From Planctomycetota bacterium (GTDB lineage: Bacteria; Planctomycetota; UBA1135; GCA-002686595), in assembly GCA_012960475.1 (NCBI GenBank), contig DUBE01000030.1, forward strand, positions 49,930 through 113,929: a stretch of 64,000 bases of DNA. The letters run 5' to 3'. Shown here in pieces: positions 1-7,558 of this stretch. The number at the start of each line of letters is the position of its first letter. The stretch's first letter is position 1. The notes beneath the pieces are model-generated. The model did not search any database. It was not told where the DNA came from and was given only the letters and a program-made list of their open reading frames with translations. The position numbers and the translations under genes are program-made.

Positions 1-963
1 GGCAATGTGTCCGTGGCCCCCAAAAGAACCGCGACCATCAAGAACCCTTTGCATCAGAGGATAAGCCTGGCCAAAAGAGGGGTCAGTACGCAGGGAAAGC
101 ACGTACTCATCTCCATGCCCAGCGCCCACCAGGGCCCAAGAGCAACCCTCCATGCGCAAGAACAGGTCGGCCATCTCAGCCACCGACGCGGGATTCTCCA
201 CCTGGCCCATCAAGGCCAACACCAGCGGCCCATGCCGACGGGCGCAGCTGAGGGCTCGGGACAGCTCGCTGTAGTAGATCGAGGGTAGGGGTGGATGAGC
301 GATCCGAGCAATCGCCCCGCGGTCGGCGTTCTTGAAGGTGTTCAAGTAAGCCGCCTCATCCTCCGGCGTGGCATTGCGCGAAAGGTCTGCCGTGTCGTAG
401 CGCACGCCGCAGAACAGGGCACTCGCGGTGGTTTTGTCCGCCACCAGGCCCGCTTCTTCCAGATAGCCCTGGATCATCGAACTGGTAGCTCCAACCTTGA
501 GGCGCACATCGGAATAGGCCACCGGAACCTCGGAGCCCGATTCTGCAGAAGGCGTCACATGGTGATCAAACACCGCCACCACCGGCAGATCCTCAGGCAC
601 TACCGTATGCCCGAACTCCGGCTGGGTGTCCACCAGCAACACACCAGCGAAACGCGAGTGATCGATGCTGTCATAGTCTTCCAATTCGAGCTCGAGTTCT
701 TCCACCAGAGCGACATTCTCGGCCCGGTGAATTTCCCCCAGTGTTGCAACCACAGGCTCATAGCCGAGGCCTTCAACAAGCAACTGACGCAGACCTTCGC
801 ATGCTCCCAGTGCATCGGGGTCGGGACCCCGGTGGGTCAAGACCAAGAAGCGACCGCGAGCCTTCAGGTCAGCGGCTGCGCTGGCTTCGGCCAAGGCGGT
901 CTTGAGTTGCTCCAGGCGCCCAGGGACGAGGTCGGGAGTGGAGGAGTTTGGTTCGGGGGACAT
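1..963 (-). CDS. DHH-family phosphoesterase (NrnA-like), C-terminus off the left edge
   Basis: Probably a manganese-dependent phosphoesterase that degrades short oligonucleotides, cyclic dinucleotides or pAp in the cytoplasm. 321 residues are visible from the ATG at 963. The first metal motif is HRGPDPDALG at residues 44-53, the signature DHH triad is at 133-135, and the visible end, GGHGH, is the start of the glycine-rich DHHA1 substrate motif. NrnA proteins are about 320-340 residues, so perhaps only 20-30 residues are missing beyond position 1. The gene heads a minus-strand run. A TATCCT hexamer lies about 30 nt upstream of the start. DHH plus DHHA1 defines the family clearly; the exact substrate (nanoRNA or c-di-AMP/pGpG) cannot be read from the sequence. 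Confidence 0.88.
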   Translation of the reverse strand, partial: MSPEPNSSTPDLVPGRLEQLKTALAEASAAADLKARGRFLVLTHRGPDPDALGACEGLRQLLVEGLGYEPVVATLGEIHRAENVALVEELELELEDYDSIDHSRFAGVLLVDTQPEFGHTVVPEDLPVVAVFDHHVTPSAESGSEVPVAYSDVRLKVGATSSMIQGYLEEAGLVADKTTASALFCGVRYDTADLSRNATPEDEAAYLNTFKNADRGAIARIAHPPLPSIYYSELSRALSCARRHGPLVLALMGQVENPASVAEMADLFLRMEGCSWALVGAGHGDEYVLSLRTDPSFGQAYPLMQRVLDGRGSFGGHGHIA

Positions 964-1014
964 GGAGCAGGGCGGGTCTGAGACGCTGCCCCGAGGATAC
1001 CCGGGTCCCGCCCC

Positions 1015-1941
1015 CTAGTACCCAGAACCCATCAAGTAGTTGACACAGGCCAGGATCTCCGCACGTCCATGAACAGAGTCCGCCTCGATCACACGCACCG
1101 CGGCCTCGGGCAGATAGCTGGCGACCAGCTTGAAATCCACCTCGCCCATGCCCGGGGGCAGGCCCTGTTCTTTGACCGTCGCATCGGTCAGGTGCACGCC
1201 GCGCAACTTACTGGCAAAGGCATCGAGCCAGGGAGCCTGACCCGGTAGACCTGCCATTTCGCGTGAGTGGAGACTGCCCGTGTCATGCCAGTAGCCCACA
1301 TCCGAACGATCCAGATCATCGAGCACCCATCGCATGGCCTCGAAGTTGAGCAGGTCGTTGAATGTGAAGCCCGGCTCAAGGGCCAGCTTCAGTTCGGGGT
1401 AAGCCCGGCGCAGACCATGAAGGGAACGGCAGAAGGTCTCAATCTGCTTTTGGCCAAGTTCCTGCACGCGTCCTACCAGATTACGGATCTCTATCTGCAC
1501 CGCATCCAGGTCATCGAGTTGCGCCTTTTCGAGGCGTGCGGAAAGTTCCCGAGCTTCCTGGGCCAGGGCCTCGTCTTCCACTGCGCAACCGCGCACAACC
1601 ACGATCGGCGCGCCAAGTTGCTGGGCGATGCAGATGTGACGCCTGGTCAGATTGAGAGCCCGATCCCGCAGCTCCTCATCCTGGGATCCAAGGTAGCTTC
1701 CGCTGACTGCGTCCTTCTTGGGATAAAGGGCCCCGACCACCACGGATTCCGCTGTTATGCCGGTCTCCCGATGGGCATCAAGCCATCCACTGAGCTCGGA
1801 GGGACTGTCCGAAATGCCGAGTTCCAGACGACGAAAGCCCATGGCCACCGCTGAAAATGCCTGATCCTCGATGCGGCCCAAGCGCGGACCATAGCAAGCG
1901 GTGCTGAGCACCAGATCGTTAGGAATACCAGGTTGAGTCAC
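1015..1941 (-). CDS. Sugar phosphate isomerase/epimerase-like TIM-barrel protein
   Basis: A xylose-isomerase-like (AP endonuclease 2 family) TIM barrel of about 308 residues. Typical barrel elements are visible: a glycine-tyrosine-glycine-rich N-terminal strand, VVVRGC in the middle, ALEPG, then GYWHDTGSLH and HLTDATVKEQGLPPGMGEVD near the C-terminus. The last two supply the His, Asp and Glu normally used for metal binding. The GTG at 1941 is my preferred start, because the residues before it (as far back as a TTG at 1977) are not barrel-like. A 103-residue reading frame upstream would end at 1938, giving a GTGA overlap, but it does not look like protein. It lies downstream of purB on the same strand. 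The substrate is unknown: these proteins act on inositols, tagatose, hydroxypyruvate and others. Confidence 0.75.
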   Translation of the reverse strand: MTQPGIPNDLVLSTACYGPRLGRIEDQAFSAVAMGFRRLELGISDSPSELSGWLDAHRETGITAESVVVGALYPKKDAVSGSYLGSQDEELRDRALNLTRRHICIAQQLGAPIVVVRGCAVEDEALAQEARELSARLEKAQLDDLDAVQIEIRNLVGRVQELGQKQIETFCRSLHGLRRAYPELKLALEPGFTFNDLLNFEAMRWVLDDLDRSDVGYWHDTGSLHSREMAGLPGQAPWLDAFASKLRGVHLTDATVKEQGLPPGMGEVDFKLVASYLPEAAVRVIEADSVHGRAEILACVNYLMGSGY

Positions 1942-2299
1942 GATACATACAGGAGGAGAGTTGCGCCTTGCCCGCAAACAAACGGGGCTAGCACAGGAAA
2001 GGTACCTCCCTGATCAACAGGGGAGCCCTGGACCCGTAGGACGCACTCGACGCCGCGGAAGTTCGCACCATTGTGGGGCAATGGTGATTCAGGCTGGGAG
2101 CCCTGAGGAGCAGTCTGAGTCCATGCACGGAAGCCCTGGGACAGCGATTCCCTGGGTGGAAGCCTCCGCACCAGCAGCCCGGGAAACAGGCAACCGCAGA
2201 CCCGCCCCTCCACCTGGACCGCAGAGACACAGGCCCGGGTCTCAATCAAGGGTCAGCGCTGCCGTTCGACCACGGGAGCCCTCGGCCAACTCAGCGCTC
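1942..2299. other. Intergenic stretch upstream of the isomerase
   Basis: Between the end of purB and the isomerase start. It contains a 7-bp hairpin, ACCATTG (2067-2073) and CAATGGT (2079-2085) with loop TGGGG, without a T-run. A 103-codon minus-strand frame (1938-2249, TTG start) touches the isomerase start as GTGA. Its residue composition is not convincing, so I do not call it a gene. I see no RNA gene. Confidence 0.4.
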
Positions 2300-3733
2300 C
2301 TAGACCCGCACTTCTGCCCGAACCGTGGGCACCTCTGCCCAGAGCTCAAGCAGGGGGTCGACTTCTTCGGCGATGAACTCTGCCACCTGCTCGGAGGCCC
2401 GACCAACAAAGCGCGACCCATCGAGCAACTCATCCAATCGGCCTGCGACCGCAGCAAAGGCAGGGTCATGGCTGATGCGATCGCGCAGATCAGATTCCCC
2501 GCCCGCCTTGATTTCAGCGGCAGCGGCGTGTGAGTGGGTACGGATGCGTTCGTGCAGGTCCTGACGATCACCGCCAGCGCGCACGGCCTCCATCATCAGA
2601 GACTCGGTGGCCAAGAACGGGAGTTCGGCATCGAGATTACGTTTGATGACAGCCGGGTAGACCACCAGCCCGGAGGACACATCGAGATACAGATTCAAGA
2701 CCGCGTCCGTCGCCAGAAAGGACTCGGCCAGGGCCAGGCGTCGATTCGCAGAGTCATCCAGTGTGCGTTCCAGCCACTGGTTCGCGGCGGTGTGTGCCAT
2801 GTTGCCCAGGCTCTCGATCACAATGCGCGAGAGAGCACAAATGCGCTCCGAACGCATGGGGTTACGCTTCCAGGGCATGGCGGAAGATCCGATTTGTTTG
2901 CTCCCGAAAGGCTCTTCGATCTCTCGACGGTTGGCCAGCAATCGGATGTCAGTGGCAAACTTGTGAGCCGATTGAGCAATGGAAGAAAGCACCTGGGACA
3001 CGCGGAAATCGAGTTTGCGCGGATAGGTTTGACCGGTCACGCCAAAAGTGCTCTCAAAGCCCATGCGCTCGGTGACCATGCGATCGAGCAGGCGTACCTT
3101 CTCGTGGTCCCCATCGAACAGATCCAAGAACGAAGCCTGGGTCCCGGTGGTGCCCTTTACGCCGCGGAAACGAATCGCCTTCTCGGCGTACTCCAGATCG
3201 GCCAGATCCTGCAAGAGATCCTGCAACCAGAGACAGGCGCGCTTGCCCACTGTCGTGGCCTGGGCAGGCTGGAAGTGGGTGAAGCCCAGGGTCGGCAACG
3301 CCTTGTGCTCAATAGCAAAGGTTTTGAGGTTCTCTACAACCCCCAGCAGCTGCCCCCGGATCAAGCGCAGGCCATCGCGCATGACGATCAAGTCCGTGTT
3401 GTCCCCCACGAAACAGGAGGTAGCGCCCAGGTGCAGAATCGGGCGCGCCTTGGGGCAAACATCTCCCCAGGCATGCACATGGGCCATCACATCGTGACGG
3501 AGTTCCTGCTCGTAGCTGGCGGCAAGCTTGAGGTCCAGGGGCTCGAAGTTGTCGCGCATTTCCGCCACCTGCTCATCACTGATGGGCAGGCCGAGTTCCT
3601 TCTCAGACTCCGCCAGGGCAATCCACAACTTGCGCCAGGTGAGAAATTTCTTTTCGTCCGAAAAAACCTGACGCATGGCCGCGCTGGCATAGCGAGTCGA
3701 CAGAGGGCTCGTGTAGGACTGGGAATTGCTCAT
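2300..3733 (-). CDS. purB: Adenylosuccinate lyase
   Basis: Cleaves adenylosuccinate to AMP and SAICAR to AICAR, two steps of purine synthesis, in the cytoplasm as a homotetramer. The 477-residue length is normal. The fumarase/aspartase superfamily signature is present as GSSAMPWKRNPMRSERI, with its flexible catalytic serine loop, and the HDVMAHV and TSCFVGDN segments are typical of PurB rather than argininosuccinate lyase. The ATG at 3733 gives the expected N-terminus and has no Shine-Dalgarno sequence. A -10-like TAGAAT lies 12 nt upstream on the minus strand (3746-3751). A 37-codon small frame ends just before it. Convincing assignment. Confidence 0.97.
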   Translation of the reverse strand: MSNSQSYTSPLSTRYASAAMRQVFSDEKKFLTWRKLWIALAESEKELGLPISDEQVAEMRDNFEPLDLKLAASYEQELRHDVMAHVHAWGDVCPKARPILHLGATSCFVGDNTDLIVMRDGLRLIRGQLLGVVENLKTFAIEHKALPTLGFTHFQPAQATTVGKRACLWLQDLLQDLADLEYAEKAIRFRGVKGTTGTQASFLDLFDGDHEKVRLLDRMVTERMGFESTFGVTGQTYPRKLDFRVSQVLSSIAQSAHKFATDIRLLANRREIEEPFGSKQIGSSAMPWKRNPMRSERICALSRIVIESLGNMAHTAANQWLERTLDDSANRRLALAESFLATDAVLNLYLDVSSGLVVYPAVIKRNLDAELPFLATESLMMEAVRAGGDRQDLHERIRTHSHAAAAEIKAGGESDLRDRISHDPAFAAVAGRLDELLDGSRFVGRASEQVAEFIAEEVDPLLELWAEVPTVRAEVRV

Positions 3734-3743
3734 GGCGCAACAC

Positions 3744-3857
3744 TCATTCTAGCCACAATCGAGGGCCTTGCCCCCAGAAGACCTGCTTGACCAGGGCCCC
3801 GTACAGAACGAGGCCCATCCAATGATCCCAAGCGCGCAGGGAGCACGCTCTTTTCAT
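3744..3857 (-). CDS. Possible 37-residue small protein upstream of purB
   Basis: A short minus-strand frame from ATG 3857 to a TGA at 3744-3746 in the 174-base gap between VanZ and purB. The start is basic (MKRA) and the middle is hydrophobic and aromatic (GLVLYGALVKQVFWG), which is more protein-like than a random frame. It stops 10 nt before purB, and its last codons contain the TAGAAT element proposed as the purB -10 box. It could be a small membrane protein, a leader peptide, or chance. I do not recognise a family. Confidence 0.3.
   Translation of the reverse strand: MKRACSLRAWDHWMGLVLYGALVKQVFWGQGPRLWLE
3746..3751 (-). promoter_or_regulatory. Candidate -10 element of purB
   Basis: TAGAAT on the minus strand, preceded by GGC and 12 nt before the purB ATG. 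It resembles GGCTAGAGT and GGCTATTCT found before other first genes in the window. No convincing -35 box was found at normal spacing. Confidence 0.4.
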
Positions 3858-3907
3858 GCAGACCTGAATGCGAAACCCACACTCACCCCCGGGCCAGCGG
3901 GCACAAG

Positions 3908-4486
3908 TCAAGCCACTCCAGCCTCAAGCCCCACATCCAGCAAGGTCGCCGCCATACCCGCGACCCAACTCAGAACAAACCCCAGCAAGAGAACCCACCG
4001 CAACCGACCGGCCTGCTCAACTCGATCCAGAGCTGATCTGCTCCCCAATCCTCCAATCACCGCCAAGGTCGCCACCACCCCCACCAGATCGGTCATGAGA
4101 TCGAGGCCAGAAGCCGAGCGGTCCGGAACCCACGACTGGTGCCACTCGTCCAAAAATCCATAGGTCATGACCAGGACGAGAACACCCAGGACATGAACCC
4201 TGTCCAGCAGGACCCAACCCTCCCTGCGGGGCAGGCAGGCCACGCACAACAGAGTCAGAATCCCGTACAGAAAAGCGTGGCCTGTGTTGAAGGTCCAAGC
4301 TTGCAAGAAAGATTCGTTCTCCAGAATACGGATGCCCGGCCGGGCCGAGAGACCCCAGAGCCCCCCTGCCCAGAGGAGGACCAAGGTCATACAGATCCCC
4401 CGGGGAAGATCGATCAAGCGGGCACCGATGCCTTCCAGAAGAACAAGCGGCTGATGCGCGAGAGGGCTGGAGTCGGGCTTGCTCAT
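3908..4486 (-). CDS. VanZ-like family membrane protein
   Basis: A 192-residue polytopic membrane protein of the VanZ-like family. Family features are visible: a first hydrophobic helix near residues 30-47, FNTGHAFLYGILTLL in the middle, then the conserved acidic segment FLDEWHQSWVPDRSASGLDL followed by a helix containing DLVGVVATLA. VanZ gives low-level teicoplanin resistance in enterococci, but most family members have no known function, so I infer only an envelope role. Its ATG overlaps the stop of the upstream anti-sigma-type ATPase by ATGA (4483-4486), and it is the third gene of the nadC group. Confidence 0.82.
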   Translation of the reverse strand: MSKPDSSPLAHQPLVLLEGIGARLIDLPRGICMTLVLLWAGGLWGLSARPGIRILENESFLQAWTFNTGHAFLYGILTLLCVACLPRREGWVLLDRVHVLGVLVLVMTYGFLDEWHQSWVPDRSASGLDLMTDLVGVVATLAVIGGLGSRSALDRVEQAGRLRWVLLLGFVLSWVAGMAATLLDVGLEAGVA

Positions 4487-4974
4487 GGATTCTTGGAATC
4501 ACCGGGAACGGTCCCCAGACGCGCGCTCACCCGCAAGCCCTTACCCTTGCTGCCCCAGCCGGCGGTGATGGAATCCGCGAACTCTCTCAAGAGCAGGAGA
4601 CCTCGGCCGCGGGGGTCTTCCAGGTCCGGCATGCCCGTGTCCTCGCCCAACAGCTTGGTCAAGGCGTCCGGAGAGAGATCGCTCTCGTCTTCCACATGCA
4701 CCTCCCAGCAGCCTTCCCCATGCACCGTCATGTCCAGGTGCACGCGCACATTCCCCGGCAGTTGGGACTCATCCAGAGCCGCTTCTCCCCCACCGTGGTC
4801 CACAGCATTGTCGAGCAACTCACCCACCACAAACACCAGACGGTCAAGGCTCTCTCCCGCGAGGCCCCGGGTGGCGGCGTACTCATGGGCCACCCGCCGA
4901 GCCATGCGCCCGGCCGCATGTGTCGCGGGCAGGTCCAGCTGCAGACCCTCGGATTCGGGAAGCTGACTGCTCAA
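4483..4974 (-). CDS. Anti-sigma-factor-type ATP-binding protein (RsbW-like HATPase)
   Basis: A stand-alone GHKL ATPase domain of 163 residues with no histidine phosphorylation domain, as in RsbW/SpoIIAB-type serine kinases. The N box is seen as VVGELLDNAVDHGGG (Glu, Asn and Asp positions), and the G2-like loop as DPRGRGLLLLREFAD. These proteins bind sigma factors or phosphorylate anti-anti-sigma proteins in the cytoplasm; neither partner is encoded in the window. It overlaps nadC upstream and VanZ downstream by ATGA, so the three are very probably co-transcribed. A related histidine-kinase-like ATPase of different function is possible. Confidence 0.75.
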   Translation of the reverse strand: MSSQLPESEGLQLDLPATHAAGRMARRVAHEYAATRGLAGESLDRLVFVVGELLDNAVDHGGGEAALDESQLPGNVRVHLDMTVHGEGCWEVHVEDESDLSPDALTKLLGEDTGMPDLEDPRGRGLLLLREFADSITAGWGSKGKGLRVSARLGTVPGDSKNP

Positions 4975-5894
4975 ACGAGAGGCTCCAAGAGAAGAGATAA
5001 ATCGAGGGCCGGAGCGGAATGGGTCAAGGCTCCCACGGAGAGCCGATCCACGCCGCTGGCAGCAAAGGCAGCAGCAGTTTGAAGGGTGATGCCCCCAGAG
5101 GATTCGAGTTCCACCCGTCGGCCGGACTCCTGCGCAAAGACCCGCAGACGAGGGCAGATCTCCCCCAGATCCCCGGGGCTGAAGTTGTCGAGCAGGACCA
5201 CATCGGCTCCCCCTTGAATAGCGTCTCGGGCCTGCTCTTCAGTTTCCGCTTCGCAGCAGATGCGGGTCTTGGGTCCCACGGATGCACGCAGAGCGCAGAG
5301 AGCCTCGGACAGGGGCTTGCCCGCCAGAGCTACGTGGTTCTCCTTGATCATCGCCTCATCGAAGAGACCAAAGCGATGGTTTTCGCCCCCGCCACAGCGC
5401 ACGGCGTATTTCTCGAGCAGCCGCAATCCCGGCGTGGTCTTGCGCGTATCCAAGATTCGCACACCAGGGGTATCCTGAACCGCCCGCACAAAACTGCGAG
5501 TCAGGGTCGCCGTACCGCTCATGCGCTGCAGAAAGTTCAAGGCTGTACGCTCGGCTTCCAACAGGGCCCGCACGGACCCCTGCAGGCGTGCGACTTGCTC
5601 ACCTTTGCAAAGAGCTTCCCCATCGTTCTTTTTCCAACGAATGGTCATCTCTGGGTCTCGCAAGTGAAAGGCACAGGTGAACACATCCTGGCCGGCCAAG
5701 ATACCGTCCTGCTTGGCGATCAAGCGCCCCACCCCTTGGGTCGCGACGGCCACCAACCCCTGACTGGTCAGGTCACCGGTACCCAGGTCCTCTTCCAGCG
5801 CCCTGGTCACAAGTTCAGTCACCCGTGCGGGGGGCAGGGCTTCAGGGGGGCCGCACCGGGGAGAAGGCAGCAGGGAGGGAGGCGGATTCGGCAT
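4971..5894 (-). CDS. nadC: Nicotinate-nucleotide pyrophosphorylase (quinolinate phosphoribosyltransferase)
   Basis: Converts quinolinate and PRPP to nicotinate mononucleotide, CO2 and pyrophosphate in de novo NAD synthesis. 307 residues. Visible family features are EEDLGTGDLTS near the N-terminus, AERTALNFLQRMSGTAT, DTRKTTPGLR with the PRPP/quinolinate-binding Arg and Lys, GGGENHRFGL, VLLDN, and the closing ESSGGI phosphate-binding loop. The frame is open further upstream, but the ATG at 5894 puts conserved sequence at the right distance, and the upstream part belongs to the overlapping helix-hairpin-helix gene. That gives a 53-bp out-of-frame overlap. No nadA or nadB is in the window; nadE lies about 45 kb away. 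Confidence 0.96.
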   Translation of the reverse strand: MPNPPPSLLPSPRCGPPEALPPARVTELVTRALEEDLGTGDLTSQGLVAVATQGVGRLIAKQDGILAGQDVFTCAFHLRDPEMTIRWKKNDGEALCKGEQVARLQGSVRALLEAERTALNFLQRMSGTATLTRSFVRAVQDTPGVRILDTRKTTPGLRLLEKYAVRCGGGENHRFGLFDEAMIKENHVALAGKPLSEALCALRASVGPKTRICCEAETEEQARDAIQGGADVVLLDNFSPGDLGEICPRLRVFAQESGRRVELESSGGITLQTAAAFAASGVDRLSVGALTHSAPALDLSLLLEPLV

Positions 5895-6348
5895 GGGATC
5901 GGGCCCTCGGATCTTGCGGACCAGAGAAGCCGGGCTCACGCCAGTGTAAGAGGCGCGGGAGCCGGGGATAAGCCGCGATAAGGGCCCCAGCAGAGACCGG
6001 CCCGATGCCCGGCAGGGCCACGAGCTGCTCCAGGGCCCGGGGCGAGGTGGGGTCCAGGCCCTCCCAGAGAGCATCAGCCACCCGTTCCGCCCTCCAGGCC
6101 CCCAGGTGCTCGATACGCCGCAGACTTGCCGCCCCGGGTGGACCCAGGACAAAGGAATCCGCCATGGAACACCCGGGAAGGGGCCGGGGCTTCGGCGGCT
6201 CGGGAACCCGGACCCACCCTGGCCAGAGTGAAGTCGCGCCACACCAGCCCAGAATGAAGAGACCGTAGGCCAACAGGTCGGGGGGACGAGGACGGAGCGT
6301 GGGCGGCACAACATTGAGACGAACGGGACCGGCCCAGGTATCAGGCAA
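5842..6348 (-). CDS. Helix-hairpin-helix protein, ComEA-like, with N-terminal membrane helix
   Basis: A 168-residue protein with a predicted membrane helix near residues 25-45 (LLAYGLFILGWCGATSLWPG), a proline-rich linker, and a helix-hairpin-helix pair at about 75-130 containing IEHLGAWRAERV and LVALPGIGPVSAGALIAA. The second hairpin has the GIGP loop that binds the DNA backbone. This is the ComEA/ComEC-accessory arrangement: membrane anchor outside, DNA-binding hairpins after it, usually for DNA uptake. The start is uncertain, with TTG at 6348 or a later GTG. Its 3' end overlaps nadC by 53 bp in another frame, which is unusually long. It lies 71 bp downstream of the FlhG-like ATPase. Confidence 0.6.
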   Translation of the reverse strand: MPDTWAGPVRLNVVPPTLRPRPPDLLAYGLFILGWCGATSLWPGWVRVPEPPKPRPLPGCSMADSFVLGPPGAASLRRIEHLGAWRAERVADALWEGLDPTSPRALEQLVALPGIGPVSAGALIAAYPRLPRLLHWREPGFSGPQDPRARSHAESASLPAAFSPVRPP

Positions 6349-6419
6349 TCACGGGCAAGGGCTGCGATGAAGCATGGAACCGAATGGTCGGCCTCTCTGA
6401 GCAGCCGGTACGAAGACTC

Positions 6420-7352
6420 TCAGGCCCCCTGAACCTCCGCAGCAGTCCGGGAACCGCGCCCCAGCCGATGACGCAGTACACGCCCCACCCCGTGGGGATG
6501 CACCTGGTCCAGCTCAGCCTCCAAGCGGCGAGCCAGGTCTGCAAGCGCCCGCCCCAAGGGCTGATCGGGTTCCTCCAGCACAACCGGCCGACGACGCTGG
6601 GTGCAACGGTGGGCGCTGCGATCTTCGGGCAGCACCGACAACAGCTTGATTTCCAGGTCGAGGAACTTCGCAGCCACCGCCTGCATTCGCTCCGCCACCG
6701 CATGGCCCTCTCTGGGATCGATCACGCGGTTGACCACAAGCCGCGGAACCAAGCCCGGCCGCGATGCACAGAGTACCTTGATGAAGGCGTAGGCATCGGT
6801 CATGGCGGTCACATCCGGCGTGGTCACCACCAGCACAAGATCCACAGATGCAGCCAGTCCCAGAGTCTGTGTGTTGAGGCCCGCCGCCCCATCGATCAGG
6901 ATCGAGTGATAGCGTTCTTCCAGGGAGTACAGGCCGGAAGCCAGACGCTGCATCTGTTCCTGACCCAGGCTCGCTACCCCGAGACAACCGGAGCCCCCCG
7001 CCAACAGGTCCAACTGGCCACGCACGGACACCACCGCCTCCAGAGCGCTGCACTTGCCGCTGACCACATCTGCCAAGGTGCGCTTGGGTTGCAAGTCACA
7101 GAACAGGTGCGCGTTGCCTACCCCCAAGTCCGCATCCACCAGCAGAGCGCGACCGTAGTGTTCGAAACTCGAGGCGAGGGATGCAGTCAGAGTGGACTTG
7201 CCCGTACCACCTTTGCCGCTGACGATGCACAACGAGCGCGCACGTACGGCAGCCAGAGGATCACAAGGAGGCAGCTCGGAAGATTCCAAGACCGGAGGAG
7301 CGGCCTTCCTGCTGGGGAAACTCAAGAGCCGCCGAGCGTTGTCCCAGTTCAT
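6420..7352 (-). CDS. MinD/ParA-type ATPase, FlhG-like
   Basis: A 310-residue deviant Walker A ATPase. GKGGTGKST lies at about residues 46-54, the A' segment is LLVDADLGVGNAHLF, and the switch region LIDGAAGLN is visible, as are DLVLVVTTPDVTAMTDAYAF and VNRV, all typical of FlhG/YlxH. FlhG proteins control flagellar number and place by binding FlhF and the C-ring; MinD relatives place division or other polar structures. No flagellar, flhF or chemotaxis gene is near it, so the cargo is unknown. The ATG at 7352 has a GATAGTGT element 12 nt upstream. Confidence 0.8.
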   Translation of the reverse strand: MNWDNARRLLSFPSRKAAPPVLESSELPPCDPLAAVRARSLCIVSGKGGTGKSTLTASLASSFEHYGRALLVDADLGVGNAHLFCDLQPKRTLADVVSGKCSALEAVVSVRGQLDLLAGGSGCLGVASLGQEQMQRLASGLYSLEERYHSILIDGAAGLNTQTLGLAASVDLVLVVTTPDVTAMTDAYAFIKVLCASRPGLVPRLVVNRVIDPREGHAVAERMQAVAAKFLDLEIKLLSVLPEDRSAHRCTQRRRPVVLEEPDQPLGRALADLARRLEAELDQVHPHGVGRVLRHRLGRGSRTAAEVQGA

Positions 7353-7419
7353 GCTTGGGGCCCCACACTATCTGGGCAAGACAGCCCGAGCCCAACCATC
7401 GGAATGCTCCTTGCGGGAC

Positions 7420-7515
7420 TCATCCCACGCGGGGCCCGAGGAGCACAAGAGCCCACAGGACTCGCTGAAGAGCCTTCTCTTCTTCCTGCCGGGCCTGATC
7501 TTCGAGCCTTGCCAT
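7420..7515 (-). CDS. Possible 31-residue small protein before the FlhG-like gene
   Basis: In the 206-base gap between the unknown 289-residue gene and the FlhG-like gene. From ATG 7515 it reads as a charged helix (MARLEDQARQEEEKALQ) followed by a short hydrophobic stretch (VLWALVLLGP), ending in TGA at 7420. The same frame is open for 16 more codons upstream, and the residues look protein-like. A competing 64-codon frame (7368-7562, TTG) looks much less so. No family recognised. Confidence 0.3.
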   Translation of the reverse strand: MARLEDQARQEEEKALQRVLWALVLLGPRVG

Positions 7516-7558
7516 GACAGCTTCTGGGCTATGATCGCATCCAATCCCTCGTGTGGTT

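Noticed and set aside
1938..2249. A 103-codon minus-strand frame whose stop overlaps the isomerase start as GTGA.
   Set aside because: Only a TTG start, no recognisable residue pattern, and the region also has random-looking hairpins. The overlap alone is not enough.
2534..3790. A 418-codon open frame on the plus strand opposite purB, and others opposite pntAA (33879-35045) and typA (41627-42862).
   Set aside because: They are antisense to strongly conserved genes and carry low-complexity, His/Gln/Arg-rich residues typical of shadow frames at this base composition.
4971..6314. An N-terminally extended nadC of 447 codons.
   Set aside because: The extra 140 residues lie in another gene's region (the ComEA-like protein) and do not resemble NadC. 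The ATG at 5894 fits the family.
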